A stretch of 64,000 nt of DNA from Flavobacterium sp. HSC-61S13 (lineage in GTDB: Bacteria; Bacteroidota; Bacteroidia; Flavobacteriales; Flavobacteriaceae), in NCBI RefSeq assembly GCF_024171535.1, contig NZ_JALJZV010000004.1, forward strand, positions 62,001 to 126,000, given 5' to 3'. The position numbers were made by a program, and so were the translations under genes. Shown piece after piece: positions 18,130 through 25,567 of this stretch (positions are counted from its first letter, which is position 1; every line of letters begins with the position of its first letter). Below the pieces are notes generated by a model. It saw nothing but the letters and a program-made list of their open reading frames with translations, did no database searches and was not told the origin of the DNA.

Positions 18130-19221
18130 GTCTTTCCAAAGTATCGGTGTATAATGTTTTCTAAGGCCTTGATATAGGGGAATTCGATTTAATTCTTCGA
18201 TCTGAAAAGCATCCTGCTTACAATGCGGAACAAGGCCTCTTCGGTCGAGTTCTTGTGCTAAGTATTCTTGTTCGTATTGACCTGGAGTAGGAATAAAGAA
18301 GGCTTTTTTATTCAGATGAGCCAAATCCATAATCGTTGTGTATCCCGATCTGCATAAGACCATTTTACTTTCATTGATGGCAAGTTCCAACTCGGAAGAA
18401 GTCATGTAGTTGTAGGTGGTTTTGTTGAGGCGTTTTACTACGGTTTGTTGACCTTCAATAATTCCTCTTACAAATAATATCGTGCCTTCAAAACGTTTTA
18501 ATTCGCGTTGAAGCTTAAGTTCCAGTAGCGAACGCTGAGGTTCTGGACCAGATAGTAACACCAATAAATCGTATTGTTGTTCCACGGCTTTTTTGTGAAA
18601 ACGGCTTAAGGCTCCGATGTACTTTAGATTCAGTGAACTATGATCTAAATGTCCCAATTTTCCGGTTAAATTTTCTTTGATTTCCGAATCGGGTACCCAG
18701 CATTCTTGAAACTTGCGGATAAAGTATTGATGTATTTTGGTGCTCCACCACGAAGTGCTGCCCGAGAGTATTTGTAATTGATGCGTAATAATGACACTCG
18801 GAACGCTTTTTGAATGGAGGCCCAGTCGGTTGTCTGAGATTACCCCATCCAGTTGGTAGGTTGTAATCCACTGTTTGAGTATTTTTTTTTCTCTTACAAT
18901 GGCGAGATAGATCTGCGGTAGTTGCGCAATCATTTGAAGTTTGAAAAAGCGGGCTTTTTCGGCATAAGTGATCTTATAGGAGGGGAGGGTTAAAAACAAT
19001 AGGTTGGGGAACTCTTTCTCTAATAGAGACAAGGCCTGACCATCTGAGGCTATGATCGGTTCATAACCAGAATTGATTAAGGCATTGATGATGGGGATAC
19101 AACGCGTGGCATGCCCGAGTCCCCAATTGAGTGGTGCTACCAAAATTCGTTTTTTGGGATTTTTGGATTTTGATATCATGGCCGGTTGTTTTACTGCTGT
19201 AATGGAGATCGGATCTTTCAT
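18094..19221 (-). CDS. Glycosyltransferase of the MJ1255/VC2487 type (GT-B fold)
   Basis: The 375-residue protein has the N-terminal motif ILVAPLNWGLGHATRCIPIINALINSG and a C-terminal ELELAINESKMVLCRSGYTTIMDLAHLNKKAFFIPTPGQYEQEYLA, the donor-binding region of MurG-like GT-B transferases. These use UDP-sugars to modify lipid or cell-wall acceptors. The acceptor is unknown. The start may be the ATG at 19221 or the in-frame ATG at 19179, both upstream of the first conserved motif. Its tail overlaps the PhoR-like gene on the other strand. Confidence 0.78.
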   Translation of the reverse strand: MKDPISITAVKQPAMISKSKNPKKRILVAPLNWGLGHATRCIPIINALINSGYEPIIASDGQALSLLEKEFPNLLFLTLPSYKITYAEKARFFKLQMIAQLPQIYLAIVREKKILKQWITTYQLDGVISDNRLGLHSKSVPSVIITHQLQILSGSTSWWSTKIHQYFIRKFQECWVPDSEIKENLTGKLGHLDHSSLNLKYIGALSRFHKKAVEQQYDLLVLLSGPEPQRSLLELKLQRELKRFEGTILFVRGIIEGQQTVVKRLNKTTYNYMTSSELELAINESKMVLCRSGYTTIMDLAHLNKKAFFIPTPGQYEQEYLAQELDRRGLVPHCKQDAFQIEELNRIPLYQGLRKHYTPILWKDLFSPFQSKRKF

Positions 19222-19371
19222 AATTCAAGAGATTAAAAGTAAAGCAAACCAAATGCAGTAGTTTTCCATAGGGGTCTAGCTGCTTTAGTATTCTTTTATT
19301 TTAACGTCTAATATAAAAGTCTTTTAGATTAAGTATATTTCCTTAATTTTACCAAAAAATTAAATAATAGG

Positions 19372-20043
19372 GTGGGAAGTAAAAATAAATTAAAACGCTT
19401 TAGAGAAAACGAGACTTTCGGAAACGTTTTTCAGCCAAGTAGAGAAGAGATGGTGGGTGATTTTCCTTTAAAAGGAAAGTGGAATACAGAGTTTTTCAAA
19501 AACGAACAACCGATTGTTTTGGAGTTAGGCTGTGGAAAAGGAGAATACACCGTAGAATTGGCCAAACGTTTTCCAGATAAAAATTTTATCGGAATTGATA
19601 TTAAGGGAGCGCGCTTTTGGAGAGGTGCAAAAACGGCTGTAGAAGACAATTTAAACAATGTGGCCTTTCTTAGAACACAAATTGAATTGATTGAATCTGC
19701 TTTTGCTGTTGATGAAATTAGCGAAATCTGGATTACTTTTCCAGATCCTCAAATCAAATACAAACGAACCAAACACCGATTGACGAATTCGGAATTTTTA
19801 CAGCGTTATAAAAGAATTTTAAAGGCTGATGGAATCGTGAACCTTAAAACGGATAGTGAATTTATGCACGGTTATACGTTGGGATTATTGCACGGTGAAG
19901 GCCATGAGGTTTTATATGCCAACCATCACGTATATAAAAATGAGGGCGCGCCTTCAGTGGTTACAGAAATTCAAACGTTTTATGAAAAGCAATACTTAGA
20001 ACACGATAAGGCGATCACTTATATACAGTTTAGAATTAAGTAA
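19372..20043 (+). CDS. trmB: tRNA (guanine-N7-)-methyltransferase
   Basis: TrmB makes m7G46 in the variable loop of tRNAs. The 223-residue protein has the SAM-binding motif VLELGCGKGEYTVELAKRFP, FIGIDIKGARFWRGAK and ITFPDPQIKYKRTKHRL (FPDPxxKxxHxxxR-type active site). It starts with GTG: no ATG precedes the conserved GSKNKLKRFRENETF N-terminus, which I recall from flavobacterial TrmB. It abuts the LysE-type gene (taaATG), forming an operon with it and the alkyltransferase-like gene. Confidence 0.92.
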   Translation: MGSKNKLKRFRENETFGNVFQPSREEMVGDFPLKGKWNTEFFKNEQPIVLELGCGKGEYTVELAKRFPDKNFIGIDIKGARFWRGAKTAVEDNLNNVAFLRTQIELIESAFAVDEISEIWITFPDPQIKYKRTKHRLTNSEFLQRYKRILKADGIVNLKTDSEFMHGYTLGLLHGEGHEVLYANHHVYKNEGAPSVVTEIQTFYEKQYLEHDKAITYIQFRIK

Positions 20044-20682
20044 ATGGAGTATCTTTATTTTTTGCTATTTGGTTTTGTTGCGGCAGTAATTGGAGTTTCC
20101 CTACCGGGATTGCTCAATATGACTGCGGTTAAAATAGCTTTAAAGGAAGGTAAAGAAAGCGCCTATACGTATATGTTAGGTGCTTTGATCACCATTTTTG
20201 TACAGACTTATATCGCCATTTTCTTTGCGAAAATGATTGAGTCTAGCGTTGTAATTTCAGAAACCTTACAAGAGATTGGACTCGTTATTTTTACGGCTCT
20301 GACAGTATATTTTGTCTTCTTCGCCAAAAAGAAGGAAAACAAAGAAAATCAAGCTGAGTTGGTTGGAGGAAGTACCATCGCTATAAAGAATCGTTTTTTT
20401 TATGGAATATTTCTAGCAGCGCTCAATGTATTTCCTATACCATATTACGTTTTCTTAAGTATTACTTTAGCCTCTTATGATTTTAATGTCTTTTATGCAC
20501 TTCATACTTTTTTACTGTCTATTGGTGTGGTTTTAGGTTCCGCACTAATGTTGTATCTGTATGTGTTGTTTTTTAAAAATTCCGATAAAGAGGAACATTT
20601 TTTGCTAAAAAATATCAATTATTGTATCGGTGTAGTTACGGGAATCATTGCTTTGATTACCTTATATAAATTATTGAAATAA
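20044..20682 (+). CDS. LysE-family membrane exporter
   Basis: A 212-residue membrane protein with about six helices. It begins YFLLFGFVAAVIGVSLPGLLNMTAVKIALKEGKESA, where the conserved PGLLN and KEG positions match the LysE/RhtB amino-acid exporter family. It probably exports amino acids or similar small metabolites; the substrate is not deducible. ATG immediately follows the trmB stop and the next gene again starts directly after this stop, so the three genes form a tightly packed operon. Confidence 0.8.
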   Translation: MEYLYFLLFGFVAAVIGVSLPGLLNMTAVKIALKEGKESAYTYMLGALITIFVQTYIAIFFAKMIESSVVISETLQEIGLVIFTALTVYFVFFAKKKENKENQAELVGGSTIAIKNRFFYGIFLAALNVFPIPYYVFLSITLASYDFNVFYALHTFLLSIGVVLGSALMLYLYVLFFKNSDKEEHFLLKNINYCIGVVTGIIALITLYKLLK

Positions 20683-21027
20683 ATGGCTGACGAACACAAT
20701 TTTTTCGAAAGAGTATATATTGTGGTTCGTCAAATTCCCTACGGAAGCGTAACGACTTATGGAGCCATTGCCAAAGCGCTGGGAGCAGCAAGATCTGCTC
20801 GTATGGTTGGTTGGGCAATGAATGCTTCTCACGGATTAGATGATGTGCCAGCACATCGAGTAGTCAATCGGAAAGGGCTGTTGTCGGGTAAACATCACTT
20901 TGATGGGACTCATTTAATGCAACAACTCTTGGAAAGTGAGGGTATTGAAATAGTCGATAATCAAATTGTAAACCTCGAAGCACATCTCTGGATTCCTAAG
21001 TTAGATTTTGAAGAGGAAGGTGAATAG
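20683..21027 (+). CDS. Alkyltransferase-like protein (Ogt-fold, no catalytic cysteine)
   Basis: At 114 residues this is only the DNA-binding domain of O6-alkylguanine-DNA alkyltransferase (helix-turn-helix region YGSVTTYGAIAKALGAARSARMVGWAMN). The active-site motif PCHRV reads PAHRV (residues 56-60), so the methyl-accepting cysteine is replaced by alanine. Such ATL proteins bind and flip O6-alkylguanine without repairing it and hand lesions to nucleotide excision repair in the systems studied. It is third in the trmB operon; the last 32 bases overlap the opposing kinase gene. Confidence 0.88.
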   Translation: MADEHNFFERVYIVVRQIPYGSVTTYGAIAKALGAARSARMVGWAMNASHGLDDVPAHRVVNRKGLLSGKHHFDGTHLMQQLLESEGIEIVDNQIVNLEAHLWIPKLDFEEEGE

Positions 21028-22339
21028 AGAAAACCGTTTGCAGATCCTTTCTGTTGTAAAGAAGGTATCCGCCGTGCATTTCCACCATGTTTTTTGATAG
21101 CGGAAGTCCAATTCCTGCCCCCTCCTTGCGCGTAGTGTAAAACGGGATAAAGATTTTGTCTTTAATCTCCTGCGGAACTCCCAACCCGGAGTCTACAAAG
21201 TCAATGATAAGTCGTTGGTTTACTATGGCTGTTTTTATCGTGATGACTTTCTCTTGTTGCTCTGCAATCGCATGCATCGCATTAGTTAAGAGGTTGATGA
21301 ACACTTGCTCCATCTGATGGCTGTCCCAATGCACAATCAAATCGGCATTAAATTGTTGTATGATGATGATGTCCTTACTCTTAAACAAGGGCTGCATGGT
21401 CTGTATGCTGGCTTCTAAACTCGTGTTTAAGTTGATAAAAGATTTTTTTGGCGTAGGTAACATTGTTAATTTTCGATAGTTTTCGACAAAGTATTGCAAG
21501 TGATTACTTCTGTTTACGATGGTTTTTATACTGATGGAAATGTCTTCCATATCTTCTGTTGTCAAGTTTTCCTCGTCTAAAATTTCTTGAATATTATAGG
21601 CTAATGAATGTATCGGAGTCAGGGAATTCATCAATTCATGGGAAATGATTTTCATCAAGTTTAGCCAAGTATCCTTTTCTTTTTTGTCCATGACACTTTG
21701 TATGGAATCTAGTAGGATGATGTAGTACTCTTTGTGAAGGGTTTTTGTTTTTGATGTTTGAAGCATAAAGGATTGTTTCTCTTCTCCCTCTAAGCGGATA
21801 TCTATAGCGGATTTAATCTCTCGAAACTCGATCTCTTCGATGTATTGACTGAGATTTGGGATCAATTTTTGCAAGGTTTTCCATGTTTTTATTTTCGGAA
21901 CCGAAAAATAATCAGAGAAGTAATCGTTGATTAAAAAGATATCCCAGTTCAAATCTTCCTTTTTCTCCAAAATCAAAATACCCGACTCCAAATTGTTGAG
22001 AATATTGAGGTATACCAATTCTTTGGACTCGTGGTCCTGTTGGTTTTGCTGTAGTTTTTGATAGAGATTTTGTAAGTTCTGTAGCGTTTCGTTGTGTTGT
22101 TTTTTGTCCGTTTTAAGTGAGAAGTCATCATATAACATAGCAAGCAAAACCCGGTCAATGGCATCATAGTGTTTTTTAATTCTGAAGTAGAGTTCCACTA
22201 ATAGAAGTAAGATCACAAAACACACGAAGAACAACGAGAAAAAATTATGCATTTGGTAGAGCCTAAAACAAGCTGCAGTACAAACGAGTATGGCTAAGAT
22301 ACGGACAAAAAGCGATTGATAAAAAGAGGTTGTTTTCAA
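20996..22339 (-). CDS. NtrB/NtrY-type sensor histidine kinase
   Basis: A 447-residue kinase with two N-terminal helices (about 11-28 and 32-50), a coiled-coil linker (YDDFSLKTDKKQHNETLQNLQNLYQKLQQNQQD), a PAS-like region, then HisKA with IISHELMNSLTPIHSLAYNI and an HATPase domain (LLTNAMHAI, VDSGLGVP, GAGIGLPLSKNMVEMHGG). The HELxNxLTPI sequence is typical of kinases paired with sigma-54 activators. It follows the NtrC-type regulator by 7 bases on the same strand. Signal unknown; the envelope transporter operon across the divergent region is the probable output. Confidence 0.87.
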   Translation of the reverse strand: MKTTSFYQSLFVRILAILVCTAACFRLYQMHNFFSLFFVCFVILLLLVELYFRIKKHYDAIDRVLLAMLYDDFSLKTDKKQHNETLQNLQNLYQKLQQNQQDHESKELVYLNILNNLESGILILEKKEDLNWDIFLINDYFSDYFSVPKIKTWKTLQKLIPNLSQYIEEIEFREIKSAIDIRLEGEEKQSFMLQTSKTKTLHKEYYIILLDSIQSVMDKKEKDTWLNLMKIISHELMNSLTPIHSLAYNIQEILDEENLTTEDMEDISISIKTIVNRSNHLQYFVENYRKLTMLPTPKKSFINLNTSLEASIQTMQPLFKSKDIIIIQQFNADLIVHWDSHQMEQVFINLLTNAMHAIAEQQEKVITIKTAIVNQRLIIDFVDSGLGVPQEIKDKIFIPFYTTRKEGAGIGLPLSKNMVEMHGGYLLYNRKDLQTVFSIHLPLQNLT

Positions 22340-22346
22340 AAAGAGC

Positions 22347-23681
22347 TTATTTAATATTGTGTTTTTCCAGTCTGCGGTATAAAGCGGATCTTGACAGTCC
22401 CAACTCTAAGGCGGTCTGGCTGATATTTCCTTGGCATTTATTCATGGCTTTTAAGATAGATACCCGTTCGATTTCGTGAAGTGAGGCTTCATCTTCATAG
22501 GGAGAGATGGCCAGGGCTGAAATTCCGAAATCAGCTAATTTCAAGGCTGCTGAGTCACTCAGTATCATGGCGCGTTCTACTCGGTTTTGCATTTCGCGGA
22601 TATTTCCTTTCCAGTCGTACTTGCTTAGTTCGGTTCGGGTTTGGCTATCAATAGTGGGAATTTCTCTGTCGTATTTTTTTGCATTTTGATTTAGAAAGAA
22701 ATCCATCAGTGGAGCGATGTCTTCCCGGCGTTCTCTCAATGAAGGTAAGGTCAAAACAACCGTGTTGATGCGGTAGTATAGATCTTCTCTAAAAAATTTG
22801 CGTTCTACTTCGGTTTCAATATCGGCGTTGGTTGCAGTGATAATGCGTACATCCACGGCTCTGGTTTTGGATTCTCCGAGCCGAGTAATTGATTTGGATT
22901 GAATGATTTGTAAAAGCTTGGATTGTAGATGTAAAGGGACATTGCCAATCTCATCCAAAAAAATAGTACCGCCATGAGCCATCTCAAAGCGTCCTGCCGT
23001 ATCTTGTTTGGCATCGGTAAACGCGCCTTTTGCATATCCGAAAAGTTCACTTTCAAATAGATTTTCGTTTAGAGAACCCAAATCCACATGTATAAATGCC
23101 TGATTTTTACGGGCAGATTGATCGTGAATGTACTTGGCTAATACGTATTTTCCAGTACCGTTTTCTCCCAATATAAGCGTGTTGACATCTGTTTTAGAAA
23201 CGCGATCAGCCATCTCATAGACCTTTAAGATACTAGGAGCTGTTCCTTTAAAGAAGCTTATTGTAGGGATGGTCGTGTCTATTACTTTTTTGCGAAATTG
23301 TTTAACCGTTTCTTTAATAGTATTGAGTAGTTGATCGTTGTTCCACGGTTTTAAAATATAATCTATAGCACCGAGCTTAATGCCCTCAACCGCTGTTTCG
23401 ATATTCGAATACGAGGTCATTAAAACTATTTGAACCTGTGGAGCAATTTTTTTAATCTCTTTAAACCAAAAGATACCTTCCTTTCCATCTTCATAGCCCA
23501 ATCGGTAATTCATATCCAATAAAATGATTTCGATAGGGTGTTCAGATAGTAATTCAGGAATCTTTTTAGGATTGGTCGTCGTGATGACCGTTTCAAAATG
23601 CCTTTTTAAAAGCATTCTCGCCGCGATTAAGATCTCTTCATTGTCGTCAAGAATCAAGATCGTTGTATTTGTTTTCTTCAT
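22347..23681 (-). CDS. NtrC-family sigma-54-dependent response regulator
   Basis: A 444-residue regulator with receiver domain (LDDNEE at 11-16, phosphoacceptor D56 in IILLDMNYR), AAA+ domain (Walker A GENGTGKYVLAKYI, Walker B GGTIFLDEIGNVPL) and a Fis-type helix-turn-helix (GNISQTALELGLSRSALYRRLEKH). The sigma-54-contacting loop reads GAFTDA rather than GAFTGA. The start at 23681 (MKKTNTTILILDD) is preferred to 23723. It precedes its kinase gene and is divergent from an ABC/FtsX operon, its likely target by position. Confidence 0.9.
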   Translation of the reverse strand: MKKTNTTILILDDNEEILIAARMLLKRHFETVITTTNPKKIPELLSEHPIEIILLDMNYRLGYEDGKEGIFWFKEIKKIAPQVQIVLMTSYSNIETAVEGIKLGAIDYILKPWNNDQLLNTIKETVKQFRKKVIDTTIPTISFFKGTAPSILKVYEMADRVSKTDVNTLILGENGTGKYVLAKYIHDQSARKNQAFIHVDLGSLNENLFESELFGYAKGAFTDAKQDTAGRFEMAHGGTIFLDEIGNVPLHLQSKLLQIIQSKSITRLGESKTRAVDVRIITATNADIETEVERKFFREDLYYRINTVVLTLPSLRERREDIAPLMDFFLNQNAKKYDREIPTIDSQTRTELSKYDWKGNIREMQNRVERAMILSDSAALKLADFGISALAISPYEDEASLHEIERVSILKAMNKCQGNISQTALELGLSRSALYRRLEKHNIK

Positions 23682-24083
23682 AAAGCAAGTATGGGTTTTA
23701 AAACCGAACAACCAGGTGTTCAAAAGCGAACAGTCTGTATTTTGTTGGTTATATATCTATTTGATTATTAGCGTGCTATCTTGTGGTTAATTTTTGGTAC
23801 GTTTTTGCTTTATACTAGTAATAATAAAGCGATTGTATCAGTCTTAACTATGTAAAAATAATTAAAATTGTGACGCAGTAAGCCTTATCTCAGTAATAAT
23901 ACAGTGAAACCAGCTGATGGGCTTTTGTGATGGGTTACTTTAATTTTGAAAAGGAAGCCTAGAGATAGCCTAGCCGTTTCTCGGATTAAAAAAAAGGAAT
24001 ACATTTACTTCTAATAGATTTTCTAATAGAATCTATTTGTGGAGATGGTTTAATTGACAATAAATTTAGCACTTATCAAGGAG
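23682..24083. promoter_or_regulatory. Divergent regulatory region with several repeat motifs
   Basis: About 400 bases separate the NtrC-type regulator from the ABC operon. Near the regulator there are three half-sites: GAACA (23706-23710), TGTTC (23717-23721) and GAACA (23728-23732). In the middle TGATGGG is repeated 13 bases apart (23915-23921, 23928-23934). Near the operon TTCTAATAGA is repeated directly (24009-24018, 24021-24030), and AATAGATT/AATCTATT form a dyad (24013-24020, 24030-24037). I could not recognise a GG-N10-GC sigma-54 promoter with confidence. Confidence 0.4.
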
Positions 24084-24785
24084 ATGATTGAGATTGAAAA
24101 TTTAACGAGAATATTTCAAAGTGAGGAAGTGGAAACTACGGCACTAAATGGAATAAATATACAAGTGAATCCCGGTGATTTTATTTCAATTATGGGTCCT
24201 TCGGGTTGTGGGAAATCAACTTTGTTGAATATAATAGGTCTATTGGACGCAGCATCTTCAGGTAGCTATAAATTGCTGGGCGAGGAGATGGTAGGACTTA
24301 CCGAGCAAAGACGCGCAAAGTTTCGCAAGGGGGATATCGGTTTTATCTTTCAAAATTTTAATCTTATAGACGAGTTAGATGTATTTGACAATATAGAACT
24401 GCCGATGATTTACAATAATATTCCTGCATCGGAACGTAAAAAGAGAGTAGAAGAGATGGCAAAACGCTTAAACATTATACATCGATTAAAACATTTTCCT
24501 CAACAGTTATCTGGTGGTCAACAACAACGTGTGGCTGTAGGTAGAGCGTTGATTATGGAACCCAAGATTATTTTGGCTGATGAACCGACGGGAAACCTTG
24601 ATAGTAAAAATGGGAACGATGTTATGGAGCTGTTGACCGATTTGCATATTGCAGGCGCCACTATAGTCATGGTCACGCATTCCGAGCATGATGCTTCCTA
24701 TTCTCAAAAGACGATTTTGATGAAAGACGGTATGATACTGACCGAAAAAAGCAATGTTAAAACAATAGATGTGTTCACAGAATAA
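24084..24785 (+). CDS. MacB/LolD-type ABC transporter ATP-binding protein
   Basis: A 233-residue ATPase with Walker A GPSGCGKST (about 37-45), Q-loop FIFQNFNLID, signature LSGGQQQRVAVGRAL, Walker B IILADEPTGNLDS and switch histidine VTHSEHD. It belongs to the exporter/FtsX-coupled class that drives lipoprotein release or periplasm-spanning efflux, not import. The ATG at 24084 sits immediately after AAGGAG; a TTG at 24054 is a less likely start. It is the first gene of an operon with a DUF2807 protein and an FtsX-type permease. Confidence 0.9.
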   Translation: MIEIENLTRIFQSEEVETTALNGINIQVNPGDFISIMGPSGCGKSTLLNIIGLLDAASSGSYKLLGEEMVGLTEQRRAKFRKGDIGFIFQNFNLIDELDVFDNIELPMIYNNIPASERKKRVEEMAKRLNIIHRLKHFPQQLSGGQQQRVAVGRALIMEPKIILADEPTGNLDSKNGNDVMELLTDLHIAGATIVMVTHSEHDASYSQKTILMKDGMILTEKSNVKTIDVFTE

Positions 24786-24804
24786 AAATTTAAAGAGATG
24801 ACAG

Positions 24805-25563
24805 ATGGTACGATTGACGATTAGTTTTTTTATGCTGCTGATGACTTGGTTGCTTCAAGCGCAGTCTAGCGAAACCAGAAAAACGACCACTTTTGATGGT
24901 ATACAAGTTTCGATGGGGGTCCAAGTGATCCTCCAACCCGATCAAAATGGAGATATCCGAGTGGAGACTGATGGAACAATTGATTTAAAAAATATTTACA
25001 CCGATGTTCGCAATAACACACTGAGAGTTTCTATAGGGGTGACCGGTAGACGATCGGTATCGCTAAATCGTTCGCCAGCGGGTGTAATTGTCTATGTTTC
25101 TCAAAAAGATATCTCGCGATTGATGGCTGATTCAGGTGGAAGAATAAAGGTGACAAAACGACTTAAGGGTGGAAAAGTAACTATTAATTTGGATTCCGCT
25201 GGTAGAATAGAAGGTGATTTTTCGGCAACGACTATGGTATTTATTATGGATTCTGCCGCCACTTTTAGTGGCAATGTATCGGCTACTAAAGTTCAGGCAA
25301 GTTTGGATAGCGCTGCGGTTATTGATATCACAGGTGAAGCCGAGGAGTTGTTGTTGAATATCGATAGCGCCGCCAATTTTAGAGGTAAAAACTTTAGACT
25401 AAAAAAGGCTAAAGTCGAAGCAGATAGTTTGGGTAAAGCAGAGGTAAATGTATCCGAGAGTTTAGATGCTTATGCCGATTCTATGGGTAAAGTCATTTAT
25501 TATGGTAACCCAAAAAATGTAAAAAAATATACAGATTCCATGGGTTCTGTAAAAGCAAATTAA
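24805..25563 (+). CDS. DUF2807 (GIN-domain) secreted protein with Asp-Ser ladder
   Basis: A 252-residue exported protein with signal peptide MVRLTISFFMLLMTWLLQAQ. DUF2807 proteins form a beta-helix-like shaft and are often named head-GIN or putative auto-transporter adhesins, though function is unproven. Residues 109-245 contain eight Asp-Ser pairs (D109, 130, 149, 168, 187, 207, 225, 244) spaced 18-21 residues, as if one Asp-Ser sits on each turn. It lies between the ABC ATPase and its permease, 4 bases before the latter, so it is probably a functional partner of the transporter. Confidence 0.8.
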   Translation: MVRLTISFFMLLMTWLLQAQSSETRKTTTFDGIQVSMGVQVILQPDQNGDIRVETDGTIDLKNIYTDVRNNTLRVSIGVTGRRSVSLNRSPAGVIVYVSQKDISRLMADSGGRIKVTKRLKGGKVTINLDSAGRIEGDFSATTMVFIMDSAATFSGNVSATKVQASLDSAAVIDITGEAEELLLNIDSAANFRGKNFRLKKAKVEADSLGKAEVNVSESLDAYADSMGKVIYYGNPKNVKKYTDSMGSVKAN

Positions 25564-25567
25564 TTTT

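Noticed and set aside
23682..24083. A definite sigma-54 promoter for the ABC operon
   Set aside because: I could not find GG and GC doublets at the required 10-base spacing with good flanks, so the link to the NtrC-type regulator stays positional.
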